From the NCBI GenBank assembly GCA_015060865.1, contig SUXS01000006.1, positions 62,001 to 126,000 of the forward strand: a DNA stretch of 64,000 bases, written 5' to 3'. The stretch's first letter is position 1. Every line of letters begins with the position of its first letter. Under the pieces are notes generated by a model, which was not told the DNA's origin, ran no database searches, and worked only from the letters and a program-made list of their open reading frames with translations. Shown here one piece after another: positions 37,201 to 44,125 of the stretch. The DNA comes from Bacteroidales bacterium (GTDB taxonomy: Bacteria > Bacteroidota > Bacteroidia > Bacteroidales > Bacteroidaceae). Both the position numbers and the translations under genes were made by a program.

Positions 37201-38029
37201 ATTAACTCTCAATCGAGAACGACCATTTTATTGTCCACAGGAATTCATTGCCGAGAAGGTGGTATACAGCCGTACATTTAGCCAACAAACCTATATGGGT
37301 GAGGCTGCCGGCTGGGAAGCCATTGCATTACCATTCGATGTGGAAGAGATATCACATAATACCCGAGGTGAACTGATCCCATTTGGAGAGTCTACAGGAA
37401 AAGGTGATTTTTGGCTAGCACAAACAAGTGCCAACGGATTTACAACTGCGACCTCCATACAGGCAAACAAACCATACATCATTTCTTTCCCAAACAATTA
37501 CAGTTGCTATGGTAATAATTCATTGAATGGTACCATTTCTTTCAGTGCAGATAATGCCACTATACACCAAACCATATATGAAGCGACAGAGGGAGAAGAG
37601 TACTTGTTCTTCCCAAATTACGATTTATTGGGAAGATACCTCAATGTGTTTGTATTGAACGTAGGTGACATATACAAAGATAAAGATGGCGCAGAGAACA
37701 AGCCCGGCAGTGTATTTGTACCTGCGACCTATTATGCAGAACCTTTCACTGCTTACATAATGCCCAACGAGAAACAGGAAGCCCCAGCTATGTACCGCAT
37801 CGGGAAGCAACAAGCAAAAGATAAGGGAAACATTGCTTACGACTACACCATCGAGACTAATAATGGCATACTACGCATAATCCTTCCTGAAGCACGTAGC
37901 ATCACGGTATATGACATAGCAGGTCGAATAATATGTACACTACAATGCTCCGAAGGTCTCAATGAATATAGTCATCTACCTGAAGGCTTCTACCTAATAG
38001 AACAAACCAAAATTTGCATCACGCGTTAA
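34292..38029 (+). CDS. Secreted M6-family metalloprotease with T9SS sorting domain
   Basis: 1245 residues. Signal peptide MKRLFFAVMLCVCTLTMWA. The M6 catalytic domain spans about 90-430, with the zinc motif HEFSHCLGLPDFYD near 313 and the preceding YDNDGDGAVDFIYIIYAG. FN3-like segments follow (e.g. FTLHWNPVVDADGYYVEV near 525). A short BspA-like leucine-rich block is at about 880-915 (IADGAFKNATSLRMIDV, IFYGCTSLNAI). The ending ITVYDIAGRIICTL...LPEGFYLIEQ is a type A T9SS C-terminal domain. It is exported and anchored or released by the T9SS. The TTG at 34286 is rejected in favour of the ATG. Its AT-rich composition contrasts with hflX downstream. Confidence 0.9.
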   Translation: MKRLFFAVMLCVCTLTMWAVPAKRITLKVNQPDGTVLTVTLHGDEHFHYFTTEDGIIVKKDNGGFYYATTSPERRLVATTNLAHNANERSTEETAFIQTLPQLGEVVSESRARSIRMRSNTPQREMSVPLRGRVKVPVILLQYKDVKFAQSNPKASFQELLNSNEYYTQERGYGSAQQYFRDQSEDQFIPEFDILGPVTLSQNMKFYGENDIENDDSDKRPREMVEEACQLLNNRVNFSQYDNDGDGAVDFIYIIYAGYGEASGGGENTIWPHQWYTKEPLLMDGVWLYKYACSNELYGYQGKTLAGIGTICHEFSHCLGLPDFYDTEYNGGFGMSSWGVMAGGNHNDDGYTPCGMSGYEKDFLGWKSLIELTEPANITMEAMTEGGNSYKIVNDANPNEYYVVENRQQSKWDAGLPASGMLVIHVDYKQSAWENNQVNTDINHQRMTIIPADNDASSYTLKGDTYPGTSGNTELTSKSTPAARVYSGKFMSKDIVGIAERDGVVSFSFMKDPLRAPYLKEATNMQADGFTLHWNPVVDADGYYVEVKKKAPFLVEEDFTKVTASDGDISSTLDNHTSKKGWTGYNIKGLDEAIRVGTTSEMGVLRSHSFNCTADNFTIYVTLRKSALKDKEPYILLGIGDVSWGNSLRVYSFTLSTALLESYGMGEDGWATIPFEFSKERDNYGTSTFFYMDTRDENNSDNGEGYRVDIDDIHILSGDYASTVSRARIPAKSHLLRPGECHFMIKTEIQTTSLPESIKLLPEDISVTRTFDTEQFKVLTFSGETTDTCLQCRGLEEGDYSCTVRSMKDGAISGYSNTLEVTLKSWFEANGAYYRIVSTGNSEEAEVKVMASPTGNTRDDYNGRFSLMDTVAYNGGIYHIVGIADGAFKNATSLRMIDVHRDGLEIGKNIFYGCTSLNAILWDTDAVLPTNAFDNNTSNLLLYMRDDATFESTHVRNGKIAVIRNGKSGLLTLNRERPFYCPQEFIAEKVVYSRTFSQQTYMGEAAGWEAIALPFDVEEISHNTRGELIPFGESTGKGDFWLAQTSANGFTTATSIQANKPYIISFPNNYSCYGNNSLNGTISFSADNATIHQTIYEATEGEEYLFFPNYDLLGRYLNVFVLNVGDIYKDKDGAENKPGSVFVPATYYAEPFTAYIMPNEKQEAPAMYRIGKQQAKDKGNIAYDYTIETNNGILRIILPEARSITVYDIAGRIICTLQCSEGLNEYSHLPEGFYLIEQTKICITR

Positions 38030-38043
38030 TAACACTCAACCAA

Positions 38044-38451
38044 ATGAAAAAGATGATATCCTCATTATACATCGCAGGAATACTAATGGTTACAGTATCG
38101 TGCGAGACGGAAACAATGCCTGTTGTCGGAGCTATCCAAACAACTGAGACAACAGAAACTACAATTTCTTGCAGTTGCCCTATGCCTTCGCAGAAAGTTC
38201 AGGATTACGGATTCTACTATGGAGATTCGGCAAGCGATGTTGACGGTAATCGTTCAGAAAAGGTCGCCGGAACCAAGAACGGTACTAATTTCACTGCGGA
38301 AATCACCGATCTTAATTCCAATACGACCTACTACATCAAGGCATATGCAATCAACAAGAAAGGAGTTGGATATAGCGAGGTCATAAGAGCCAAGACAGAG
38401 CCATGCATTCCTGGAGCTGACGACAACGAATACCCTGAATTAACTGAGTAA
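38044..38451 (+). CDS. Small lipoprotein with fibronectin type III-like domain
   Basis: 135 residues. Signal peptide and lipobox LMVTVSC with the cysteine near 20. The rest reads like one FN3-type beta sandwich (TTISCSCPMPSQKVQDYGFYYG, TDLNSNTTYYIKAYAINKKGVGYSEVIRAKT). It starts 14 nt after the M6 protease stop and is probably co-transcribed. It may tether or assist the protease at the surface. The ATG at 38044 gives a proper signal peptide, so the longer frame is not used. Confidence 0.75.
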   Translation: MKKMISSLYIAGILMVTVSCETETMPVVGAIQTTETTETTISCSCPMPSQKVQDYGFYYGDSASDVDGNRSEKVAGTKNGTNFTAEITDLNSNTTYYIKAYAINKKGVGYSEVIRAKTEPCIPGADDNEYPELTE

Positions 38452-38468
38452 ATGCATACAGACGATAG

Positions 38469-39752
38469 ATGAAAGAATTTGTAATATCCGAGGCGCAGAC
38501 CGAACGCGCCGTCCTCGTGGGTCTCATCACGCAGACGCAGAACGAGCAGAAGACACAGGAGTACCTCGACGAGCTGGCCTTCCTGGCCGAGACGGCGGGT
38601 GCCGAGGTGGTGAAGTGCTTCACCCAGAAGCTCGACTCGCCCAACTCGGTGACCTACGTGGGCAAGGGCAAGCTGCAGGAGATACGCGAATACATCGAGC
38701 TCTGTGCCGAGGAGCCCGAGGAGGACGAGTTTGGCAACCTCCCCCCGAGCCGCGAGGTGGGTATGGTCATCTTCGACGATGAGCTCTCGGCCAAGCAGCT
38801 CCGCAACATCGAGGCCGAGCTGAAGGTGAAGATCCTCGACCGCACGTCGCTCATCCTCGACATCTTTGCCATGCGTGCCCAGACGGCCAATGCCAAGACG
38901 CAGGTCGAGCTGGCGCAATACAAGTACATGCTCCCCCGACTCACCCGTCTGTGGACTCACCTCGAGCGCCAGGGCGGTGGCTCCGGTGCCGGTGGCGGTA
39001 AGGGCTCGGTAGGTCTGCGTGGCCCGGGTGAGACGCAGCTCGAGATGGACCGCCGTATCATCCTCAACCGCATGTCGCTGCTCAAGAAGCAGCTGGCCGA
39101 GATCGACAAGCAGAAGGCCACCCAGCGCAAGAACCGTGGCCGCCTCATCCGCGTAGCCCTCGTGGGCTATACCAACGTGGGCAAGTCGACCCTCATGAAC
39201 CTCCTCGCCAAGAGCGAGGTGTTTGCCGAGAACAAGCTCTTCGCCACGCTCGACACCACCGTGCGCAAGGTCATCATCGAGAACCTGCCGTTCCTGCTCT
39301 CCGACACCGTAGGCTTCATCCGCAAGCTACCCACCGACCTCGTCGACTCCTTCAAGTCGACCCTCGATGAGGTGCGCGAGGCCGACCTCCTGCTCCACGT
39401 CGTGGACATCTCGCACCCCGACTTCGAGGACCAGATCAAGGTGGTGGAGAAGACCCTTGCCGACCTCGGATGTAGCGAGAAGCCCCTCATCATCGTCTTC
39501 AACAAGACCGACGCCTACACCTTCACCCCGAAGGAGGAGGACGACCTCACGCCCAAGACCAAGGAGAACGTGTCGCTCGACGAGCTCATGCAGACCTGGA
39601 TGGCCAAGATGCACGACAGCTGCATCTTCATCTCGGCCCGCGAGCGCGACAACATAGAGAACCTTAAGGCGATGATGTACAACCGTGTGCGTGAGCTTCA
39701 CGTGCAGAAATACCCCTACAACGACTTCCTGTATCAGACGTATGAAGAGTAG
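38469..39752 (+). CDS. hflX: GTPase HflX
   Basis: Ribosome-splitting GTPase acting under stress. 427 residues: N-terminal HflX domain with GGGSGAGGGKGSVGLRGPGETQLE (about 175-198), G1 GYTNVGKST near 232, G3 DTVGFI, G4 NKTDA. Strikingly GC-rich in third codon positions: of the 60 bases from 39001, 40 are G or C, against 25 in the 60 from 38161 in the preceding lipoprotein gene. It starts 17 nt after that gene and ends at a strong terminator. Confidence 0.95.
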   Translation: MKEFVISEAQTERAVLVGLITQTQNEQKTQEYLDELAFLAETAGAEVVKCFTQKLDSPNSVTYVGKGKLQEIREYIELCAEEPEEDEFGNLPPSREVGMVIFDDELSAKQLRNIEAELKVKILDRTSLILDIFAMRAQTANAKTQVELAQYKYMLPRLTRLWTHLERQGGGSGAGGGKGSVGLRGPGETQLEMDRRIILNRMSLLKKQLAEIDKQKATQRKNRGRLIRVALVGYTNVGKSTLMNLLAKSEVFAENKLFATLDTTVRKVIIENLPFLLSDTVGFIRKLPTDLVDSFKSTLDEVREADLLLHVVDISHPDFEDQIKVVEKTLADLGCSEKPLIIVFNKTDAYTFTPKEEDDLTPKTKENVSLDELMQTWMAKMHDSCIFISARERDNIENLKAMMYNRVRELHVQKYPYNDFLYQTYEE

Positions 39753-39782
39753 AGGAGGGAACCTTCTACATCAACACCAACG

Positions 39783-39820
39783 AGAGCAGCACCGATCCGA
39801 TGGCCCGTGCTGCTCTTTTT
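39783..39820 (+). terminator. Terminator of hflX
   Basis: Perfect 10-bp stem AGAGCAGCAC/GTGCTGCTCT (39783-39792, 39807-39816) with T-run, followed at 39824 by the repeated tail motif CGCCTTGGGGATTGGG. Confidence 0.9.
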
Positions 39821-39861
39821 GTTCGCCTTGGGGATTGGGTGGGAAGAGCCTTTCCTATAAT

Positions 39862-39887
39862 AAAAAAGCGGTGGATATCTCCACCGC
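39862..39887 (-). terminator. Terminator of the mntA/hepT remnant operon
   Basis: GCGGTGGA/TCCACCGC perfect stem (39868-39875, 39880-39887) with six T residues on the minus strand. Confidence 0.85.
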
Positions 39888-39893
39888 AATGAA

Positions 39894-40013
39894 TCAGTTC
39901 TCCCACATGTTCCAATCTATTCCAGATAAGAAGACTTCAATAAGTTTTTCCACATTCTGGGAATGTTCCAAGATGTCTTCCTAGCGTCCTTTATCTCTAG
40001 TTTTTTCTCTCAT
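39894..40013 (-). pseudogene. Broken hepT-like (DUF86 HEPN) toxin gene
   Basis: From the ATG at 40013 the frame reads MREKTRDKGR, an in-frame TAG at 39983-39981, then EDILEHSQNVEKLIEVFLSGIDWNMWEN and a TGA at 39896-39894. MRxKxRDKGRLEDILE is the typical DUF86/HepT start, so a Leu codon (TTG) seems to have become TAG. The rest, including the catalytic HEPN motif, is missing. It overlaps the mntA 3' end by 17 nt, as intact mntA-hepT pairs often do. Confidence 0.75.
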
Positions 40014-40302
40014 AAATCAGCACCTTGTCTTGTTCCGCGCTTTTTCTTGCATACGGGCGCAATGTTCCCTCTTCTATCAGGTCAACTTCGCGTCCTAACA
40101 GTTCTTTCAAATCCATATACATACCTCCCAAAGTGAACAGGGTGAATGGTTTCTCCGAACGATCTGCCACGAAAAGGATATCCACATCACTGTCTGGAGT
40201 ATCTTCCTTGCGAGCAAACGACCCAAACACCCAAGCCTTCAATACCGGTTTGGTCTTGAAGTACTCCGCAATAGTATGGTTCACAGCTTGGTAGTTCGTC
40301 AT
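39997..40302 (-). CDS. MntA-like minimal nucleotidyltransferase (orphan antitoxin)
   Basis: 101 residues with the nucleotidyltransferase motif GSFARKEDTPDSDVDILF (about 41-58; GSxAR...SDxD), complete and apparently active. In MntA/HepT systems this enzyme AMPylates and silences the HEPN toxin. Here the toxin partner is a truncated pseudogene, so the antitoxin is left alone. The ATG at 40302 was chosen because earlier residues overlap the promoter. Confidence 0.82.
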   Translation of the reverse strand: MTNYQAVNHTIAEYFKTKPVLKAWVFGSFARKEDTPDSDVDILFVADRSEKPFTLFTLGGMYMDLKELLGREVDLIEEGTLRPYARKSAEQDKVLIYERKN

Positions 40303-40333
40303 ATCACAAAACTTTCTATGGATTATTCTTGCG

Positions 40334-40341
40334 CAAATATA
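40334..40341 (-). promoter_or_regulatory. -7 box of mntA
   Basis: TATATTTG on the minus strand, 31 nt before the chosen ATG. Confidence 0.5.
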
Positions 40342-40610
40342 CACCTATCCATTCAATATTCCAAACAATCACAACTTTTTTAAGTTCAACAATACTTACA
40401 CAGCATCTCGAAGGCTTCTTTCTAATCGCTCATGACTGCGTTCTTAAAGGACTTCTTTAGGGAGAGAAAGCCAATGGTGCTAAAGCACACTCCTCTGGGG
40501 GAGATAAACCTCCCCTTCGTCGCAATGCTTGCGCTTGGCTTGTCCAAGAAGCGGCGCTTTCATGCTGCGTCGACGCCTTGAGGGTTTGGGTTATGGGAGG
40601 CTTGGCGAGG

Positions 40611-40815
40611 CGAAACGCTCGGAAATCCCGTACAAAAATTTCGTAGCATAATGTAAGGCAAACCCTGTGGTTTGCTTACATGGTGTTGAAATCGGAAGTA
40701 TAGACTTGCTTAACTCAAAAACTTATAAACTCAAAAACTCACGTTTCGCTTACTTTCTGAAAAATCCTAATTGCCCATGGCTGCGTTCTTTTTGTTTGGC
40801 TTGGGGATTGGGCGG
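40611..40815 (+). repeat. Dispersed repeat, copy 3
   Basis: Runs from CGAAACGCTCGGAAATCC to GGCTTGGGGATTGGGCGG. Nearly identical to copy 4 except that copy 4 lacks about 16 bp. Both are direct repeats flanking the MNT/HEPN pair. The part 40345-40610 holds short C/T-rich repeats and an imperfect CGACGC hairpin, no gene. Confidence 0.88.
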
Positions 40816-40919
40816 ACAGAGGGCAAGGATGGAGCCTTGGAGATGAATGTTTTGGGAGTTTTTTCGACCCATACTGCAAGATTTTTGTTGAACGATTGTG
40901 ATGGTTTGATTTTTTGCAC

Positions 40920-40927
40920 TATATTTG
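40920..40927 (+). promoter_or_regulatory. -7 box of the MNT/HEPN operon
   Basis: TATATTTG 12 nt before the chosen ATG; other in-frame ATGs at 40931 and 40934 are even closer, so the leader is nearly absent. Confidence 0.6.
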
Positions 40928-40939
40928 CAGATGATGGCA

Positions 40940-41260
40940 ATGACAAAGCGTGAAAATACAATCCGTAAGATTCAGCAATTGTCACAGCAGACAATGCCGA
41001 AAGGAACCCAGGTGATGTTATATGGGTCGCAAGCTCGTGGCGATGCTCGTGAAGACTCCGACTGGGATATCCTTATCATCTTGGACAAGCCCAAGGTAGA
41101 GCAAAGCGACCACGACAACATTGCTTTTCCTTTCACTATGCTTGGTTGGGAACTAGGCGAAGCTATCATTCCCGTCATCTATACTCGTGAAGAATGGGCA
41201 AACAGTAGTTTTATGCCCTTTTACAAGAATGTTGAACGCGACAAAATCATACTGCAATGA
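40940..41260 (+). CDS. Minimal nucleotidyltransferase of an MNT/HEPN pair
   Basis: 106 residues. Motif LYGSQARGDAREDSDWDILI (about 27-46) gives the GSxAR...SDxD nucleotidyltransferase site. Probably the antitoxin enzyme that modifies the HEPN protein encoded next; starts overlap by 4 nt (ATGA). The in-frame TTG at 40925 is inside the promoter box and is rejected. It belongs to a different subfamily from the orphan MntA 640 bp away, so the two are unlikely to be simple duplicates. Confidence 0.83.
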   Translation: MTKRENTIRKIQQLSQQTMPKGTQVMLYGSQARGDAREDSDWDILIILDKPKVEQSDHDNIAFPFTMLGWELGEAIIPVIYTREEWANSSFMPFYKNVERDKIILQ

Positions 41261-41652
41261 GTCTGAACGAAGAGGAACGCAAGATCATCGTAGGTCTTGA
41301 ATACGAAAAGGCGCAGGCTATCATGGCGCAAATTGAGGGATTGAAATCATTAGGTTATTGGGATAATATTGCCAATCGATTGTATTACGCTCTCTTCCAT
41401 GCCGTATCAGCGTTACTCATCCACGACAAACATGCAGTCAATACCCATCGTGGTGTGGTTGTTCTCTTCGGACAGCACTATGTAAGAACGGGAATATTCG
41501 ACATGGCCGATGGTAAATTGTATTCCCAATTGCAAACCATGCGCGAGAAGGGCGACTACAATTGCATCTATCAGACTTCTGAAGAGGAGGTTTTGCCTAT
41601 GATTGAGCCTGCTATGAATCTGATAAAAAAGATTGGTGAGTACATTGCTTAA
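41257..41652 (+). CDS. HEPN domain protein (UPF0332-like), probable toxin
   Basis: 131 residues, all-helical. NRLYYALFHAVSALLIHD (about 41-58) is the UPF0332-type HEPN signature with Arg and His spaced as in the RNase motif. It likely cleaves RNA and is held in check by the nucleotidyltransferase encoded just upstream. The pair is intact, unlike the nearby hepT remnant. It ends just before repeat copy 4. Confidence 0.83.
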   Translation: MSLNEEERKIIVGLEYEKAQAIMAQIEGLKSLGYWDNIANRLYYALFHAVSALLIHDKHAVNTHRGVVVLFGQHYVRTGIFDMADGKLYSQLQTMREKGDYNCIYQTSEEEVLPMIEPAMNLIKKIGEYIA

Positions 41653-41717
41653 GCATTAACCGCACCTATATTCTTTTACTATTACCTTAGCATAGCCTTT
41701 CATTAACCCATTTTGGA

Positions 41718-41906
41718 CGAAACGCTCGGAAATCCTGTACAGAATTTTCGTAGCATAATGTAAGGTAAACCCTGTGGTTTGCTTACATGGTGTTGAAATC
41801 GGAAGTATAGACTTGCTTAACTCAAAAACTCACGTTTCGCTTACTTTCTGAAAAATCCTAATTGCCCATGGCTGCGTTCTTTTTGATTGGCTTGGGGATT
41901 GGGTGG
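41718..41906 (+). repeat. Dispersed repeat, copy 4
   Basis: Direct repeat of copy 3 on the far side of the MNT/HEPN operon, ending with GGCTTGGGGATTGGGTGG. Confidence 0.88.
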
Positions 41907-41944
41907 GAATGAGGAAAGGATGAGGGATTAGAACAAACGATCTG

Positions 41945-41990
41945 CAAGGCCTTCAAGGTACGTCTACGTCCATTCCTTGAAAACCTTGCA
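41945..41990 (-). repeat. Short spacer element AAGGTTTTCAAGGAAT...GAAGGCCTT
   Basis: Inverted relative of the elements at 22177, 23710 and 26774, sharing CGTAGACGTAC in the middle. It lies next to repeat copy 4, as it does beside copies 1 and 2. Confidence 0.55.
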
Positions 41991-42037
41991 GAGTTACTTG
42001 TGATATTATGAGAGTGCTTCCCCTTTGGGGAAGTGAT

Positions 42038-42868
42038 TTAAAACGCCATTTCGTATTTTCTCTTTGCCTCTTCTATGGGTTGGTCAGAATACATGTAATA
42101 GTATTCATCATCCTTAGAGAACCATTTATCGTTGCTAATCTGCATTTCGAGTGAACGCTTAAATAGCAAAACCAACTTATAAGCAAAGTCTTTATCCTTA
42201 ACACTGATGGCATAATCTAAAGCCACATTACAAGCATCATTGTATCTTGTAACAGCTTGTGTGTATCTCATATTCGCTTCCATCACCTCTTTGCCAACAA
42301 TGCGACCCGTCGTTGCAACATCATGTCCAACGCTAAGTCCGCTAATGAATGATAATATCATACTTTTATTCCCATCAACGGCTTCGATATATGCCCCCAT
42401 TAGTTCTGAAGTGTTCATATATGAGCATAGGGCTTTTAATGTGGATTCATCTACCATCTTTAGGCGGCTAAATATTAGCATCTTTTGTGATTGGAGTATT
42501 CTTGGGAGTCTTTCCAAACCACCTTCACGCCAACTTGCAATATCCTCTACTCTATTTAATTCTCCATTGAGGATGGCTAATCTGATTTCTTCACTCAATA
42601 CAATTTCTTTATATGAATCTATCTTTGCTTTTTCTTTGTCATTAAACCATCCTTGTCCTCTGTACTTGGTCCATTTTCCTATTATCTTATAGGCCTTCTC
42701 AAATTTCTTTTTAGACAAAGCTTCTTGAATATGAACTGGATAATCATAAGAATTTCTCATATAACTATCGTAAGAACAAGACCCAACTCCAATAAGCACA
42801 AAAGCCAAACAAATTAAGCCAAATATGCCCCATCCACTAATTTCAATTTTAGTTTTCTTTTTTACCAT
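42038..42868 (-). CDS. Hypothetical protein with one membrane anchor
   Basis: 276 residues. Basic N-terminus MVKKKTKIE, a membrane helix at about 12-31 (WGIFGLICLAFVLIGVGSC), then a soluble helical region with repeat-like FEKAYKIIGKW and GRIVGKEVMEANMRYTQAVTRY. The C-terminus is rich in D/Y. No family is recognised. It is the last gene of a three-gene operon of envelope proteins preceded by ncRNA copy B. It is AT-rich. Confidence 0.6.
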   Translation of the reverse strand: MVKKKTKIEISGWGIFGLICLAFVLIGVGSCSYDSYMRNSYDYPVHIQEALSKKKFEKAYKIIGKWTKYRGQGWFNDKEKAKIDSYKEIVLSEEIRLAILNGELNRVEDIASWREGGLERLPRILQSQKMLIFSRLKMVDESTLKALCSYMNTSELMGAYIEAVDGNKSMILSFISGLSVGHDVATTGRIVGKEVMEANMRYTQAVTRYNDACNVALDYAISVKDKDFAYKLVLLFKRSLEMQISNDKWFSKDDEYYYMYSDQPIEEAKRKYEMAF

Positions 42869-42886
42869 ATTTATAGTGTTTAATTA

Positions 42887-44119
42887 TTATATAAATCTCG
42901 TAGCAAAACCAAGCATGTCAGACACTGTTACTTGTCCCGCATTACTCACAATATCTCCAAATCTGTAAGCAATATTTCCCAATCTATCAAAGACCGTTTC
43001 ATTATAAGGCGCCTCATAAGATTCGCCACCAACGAGGTATGCTTCAGAAGTTGCTCCTTCTGCAGCGGCATAAGAGGATTGCGTTCTGCTCTCTGCTAGT
43101 TTTTTATAACTTTCTATCAACTCTTGATTTGCCTGAACCTTTAATTCAAGTTCCAATCTTCTACAGGCTATCTCTTCCCGTTCTTTATAAATTTCTTGTT
43201 CTATTTTGAGTGACTCATATTCGTCTAATTTTCCCATATACGCATCATATAGAGCATCGGCAGTTTGTCGCTGTTCTGCCCCTACGGGTATCAACTGATG
43301 ATATGCAGTTACTTCAGGGCTATAAGTATTGCCAGCTTTCGTAATTGCATCCTTCATTTTTAATAGAAGATTCTCACTGTGCTTCAAATAAATCATTTCT
43401 TGCACTTTCGGCAAATACTCTTGTACCAATGCATAAGTTTCAACGGCTGCATCAGGCACTGAAGACAATAACAGGTAAGCATAGTCTATATCGTCCTTTG
43501 CTATATATTCATTGGCCTTATTGATAATGGCGTAAGGTTCCTTCTCATAGTTGTTGACGATTTTCTTACTTGCATTAGCTAACATTTGCTTAATTTCTCG
43601 ACTATTATCTATTCCATTCACAGCATTTATCATGGCTTTCTCGTATGAGTTACCGACACCCATTATATTGATTTCTGTCGACTCGTATACTTCTCCCGTA
43701 AGCATGTTTCCTACATACAATGTCATCGTATAGATTACAGTCATCTTGCTCGGTACCGTGGCCGTTGTGCCTTTACTTTGGAGCGAAAGTACTGGAACTA
43801 AAGCAAAAGTAGGATCTCCACCAAGACATGCTATACCGTTAGAAGTTACCAAACGAAGCAACTTGAAAGTTATCTGCTTGGCGCTTTCATAACTAATATC
43901 CCCCTCTATTGCAGGAGAAAGGACTGTCAATGTTACTTTTGAAGATTCAAAAGCCTCAAGAAATTCATTGGATTGACTTCTAGGCAGTGAACCAACCTCT
44001 TGAATCAAAGGTTTATTCGCAGGCTCTGGGTTATAATAGACTCCTTTTTTGCGTTGTTCCCCATTAGAACAAGACGCGAGTATTCCTGCTATTGACAGGA
44101 TAAGCAACAACTTCTTCAT
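42887..44119 (-). CDS. Hypothetical lipoprotein
   Basis: 410 residues. Signal peptide with lipobox LASC (cysteine near 17). The N-terminal half (about 60-175) is alpha/beta, with VTLTVLSPAIEGDI and MTVIYTMTLYVGNMLTGEVYESTEINIMGVG. This is reminiscent of CsgG/LpoB-type periplasmic domains, but the resemblance is weak. The C-terminal half is a coiled coil (about 255-345) followed by an A/G/Y-rich tail. It lies 6 nt after the first gene of the cluster. The outer-membrane anchoring is inferred. Confidence 0.6.
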   Translation of the reverse strand: MKKLLLILSIAGILASCSNGEQRKKGVYYNPEPANKPLIQEVGSLPRSQSNEFLEAFESSKVTLTVLSPAIEGDISYESAKQITFKLLRLVTSNGIACLGGDPTFALVPVLSLQSKGTTATVPSKMTVIYTMTLYVGNMLTGEVYESTEINIMGVGNSYEKAMINAVNGIDNSREIKQMLANASKKIVNNYEKEPYAIINKANEYIAKDDIDYAYLLLSSVPDAAVETYALVQEYLPKVQEMIYLKHSENLLLKMKDAITKAGNTYSPEVTAYHQLIPVGAEQRQTADALYDAYMGKLDEYESLKIEQEIYKEREEIACRRLELELKVQANQELIESYKKLAESRTQSSYAAAEGATSEAYLVGGESYEAPYNETVFDRLGNIAYRFGDIVSNAGQVTVSDMLGFATRFI

Positions 44120-44125
44120 AAACTT

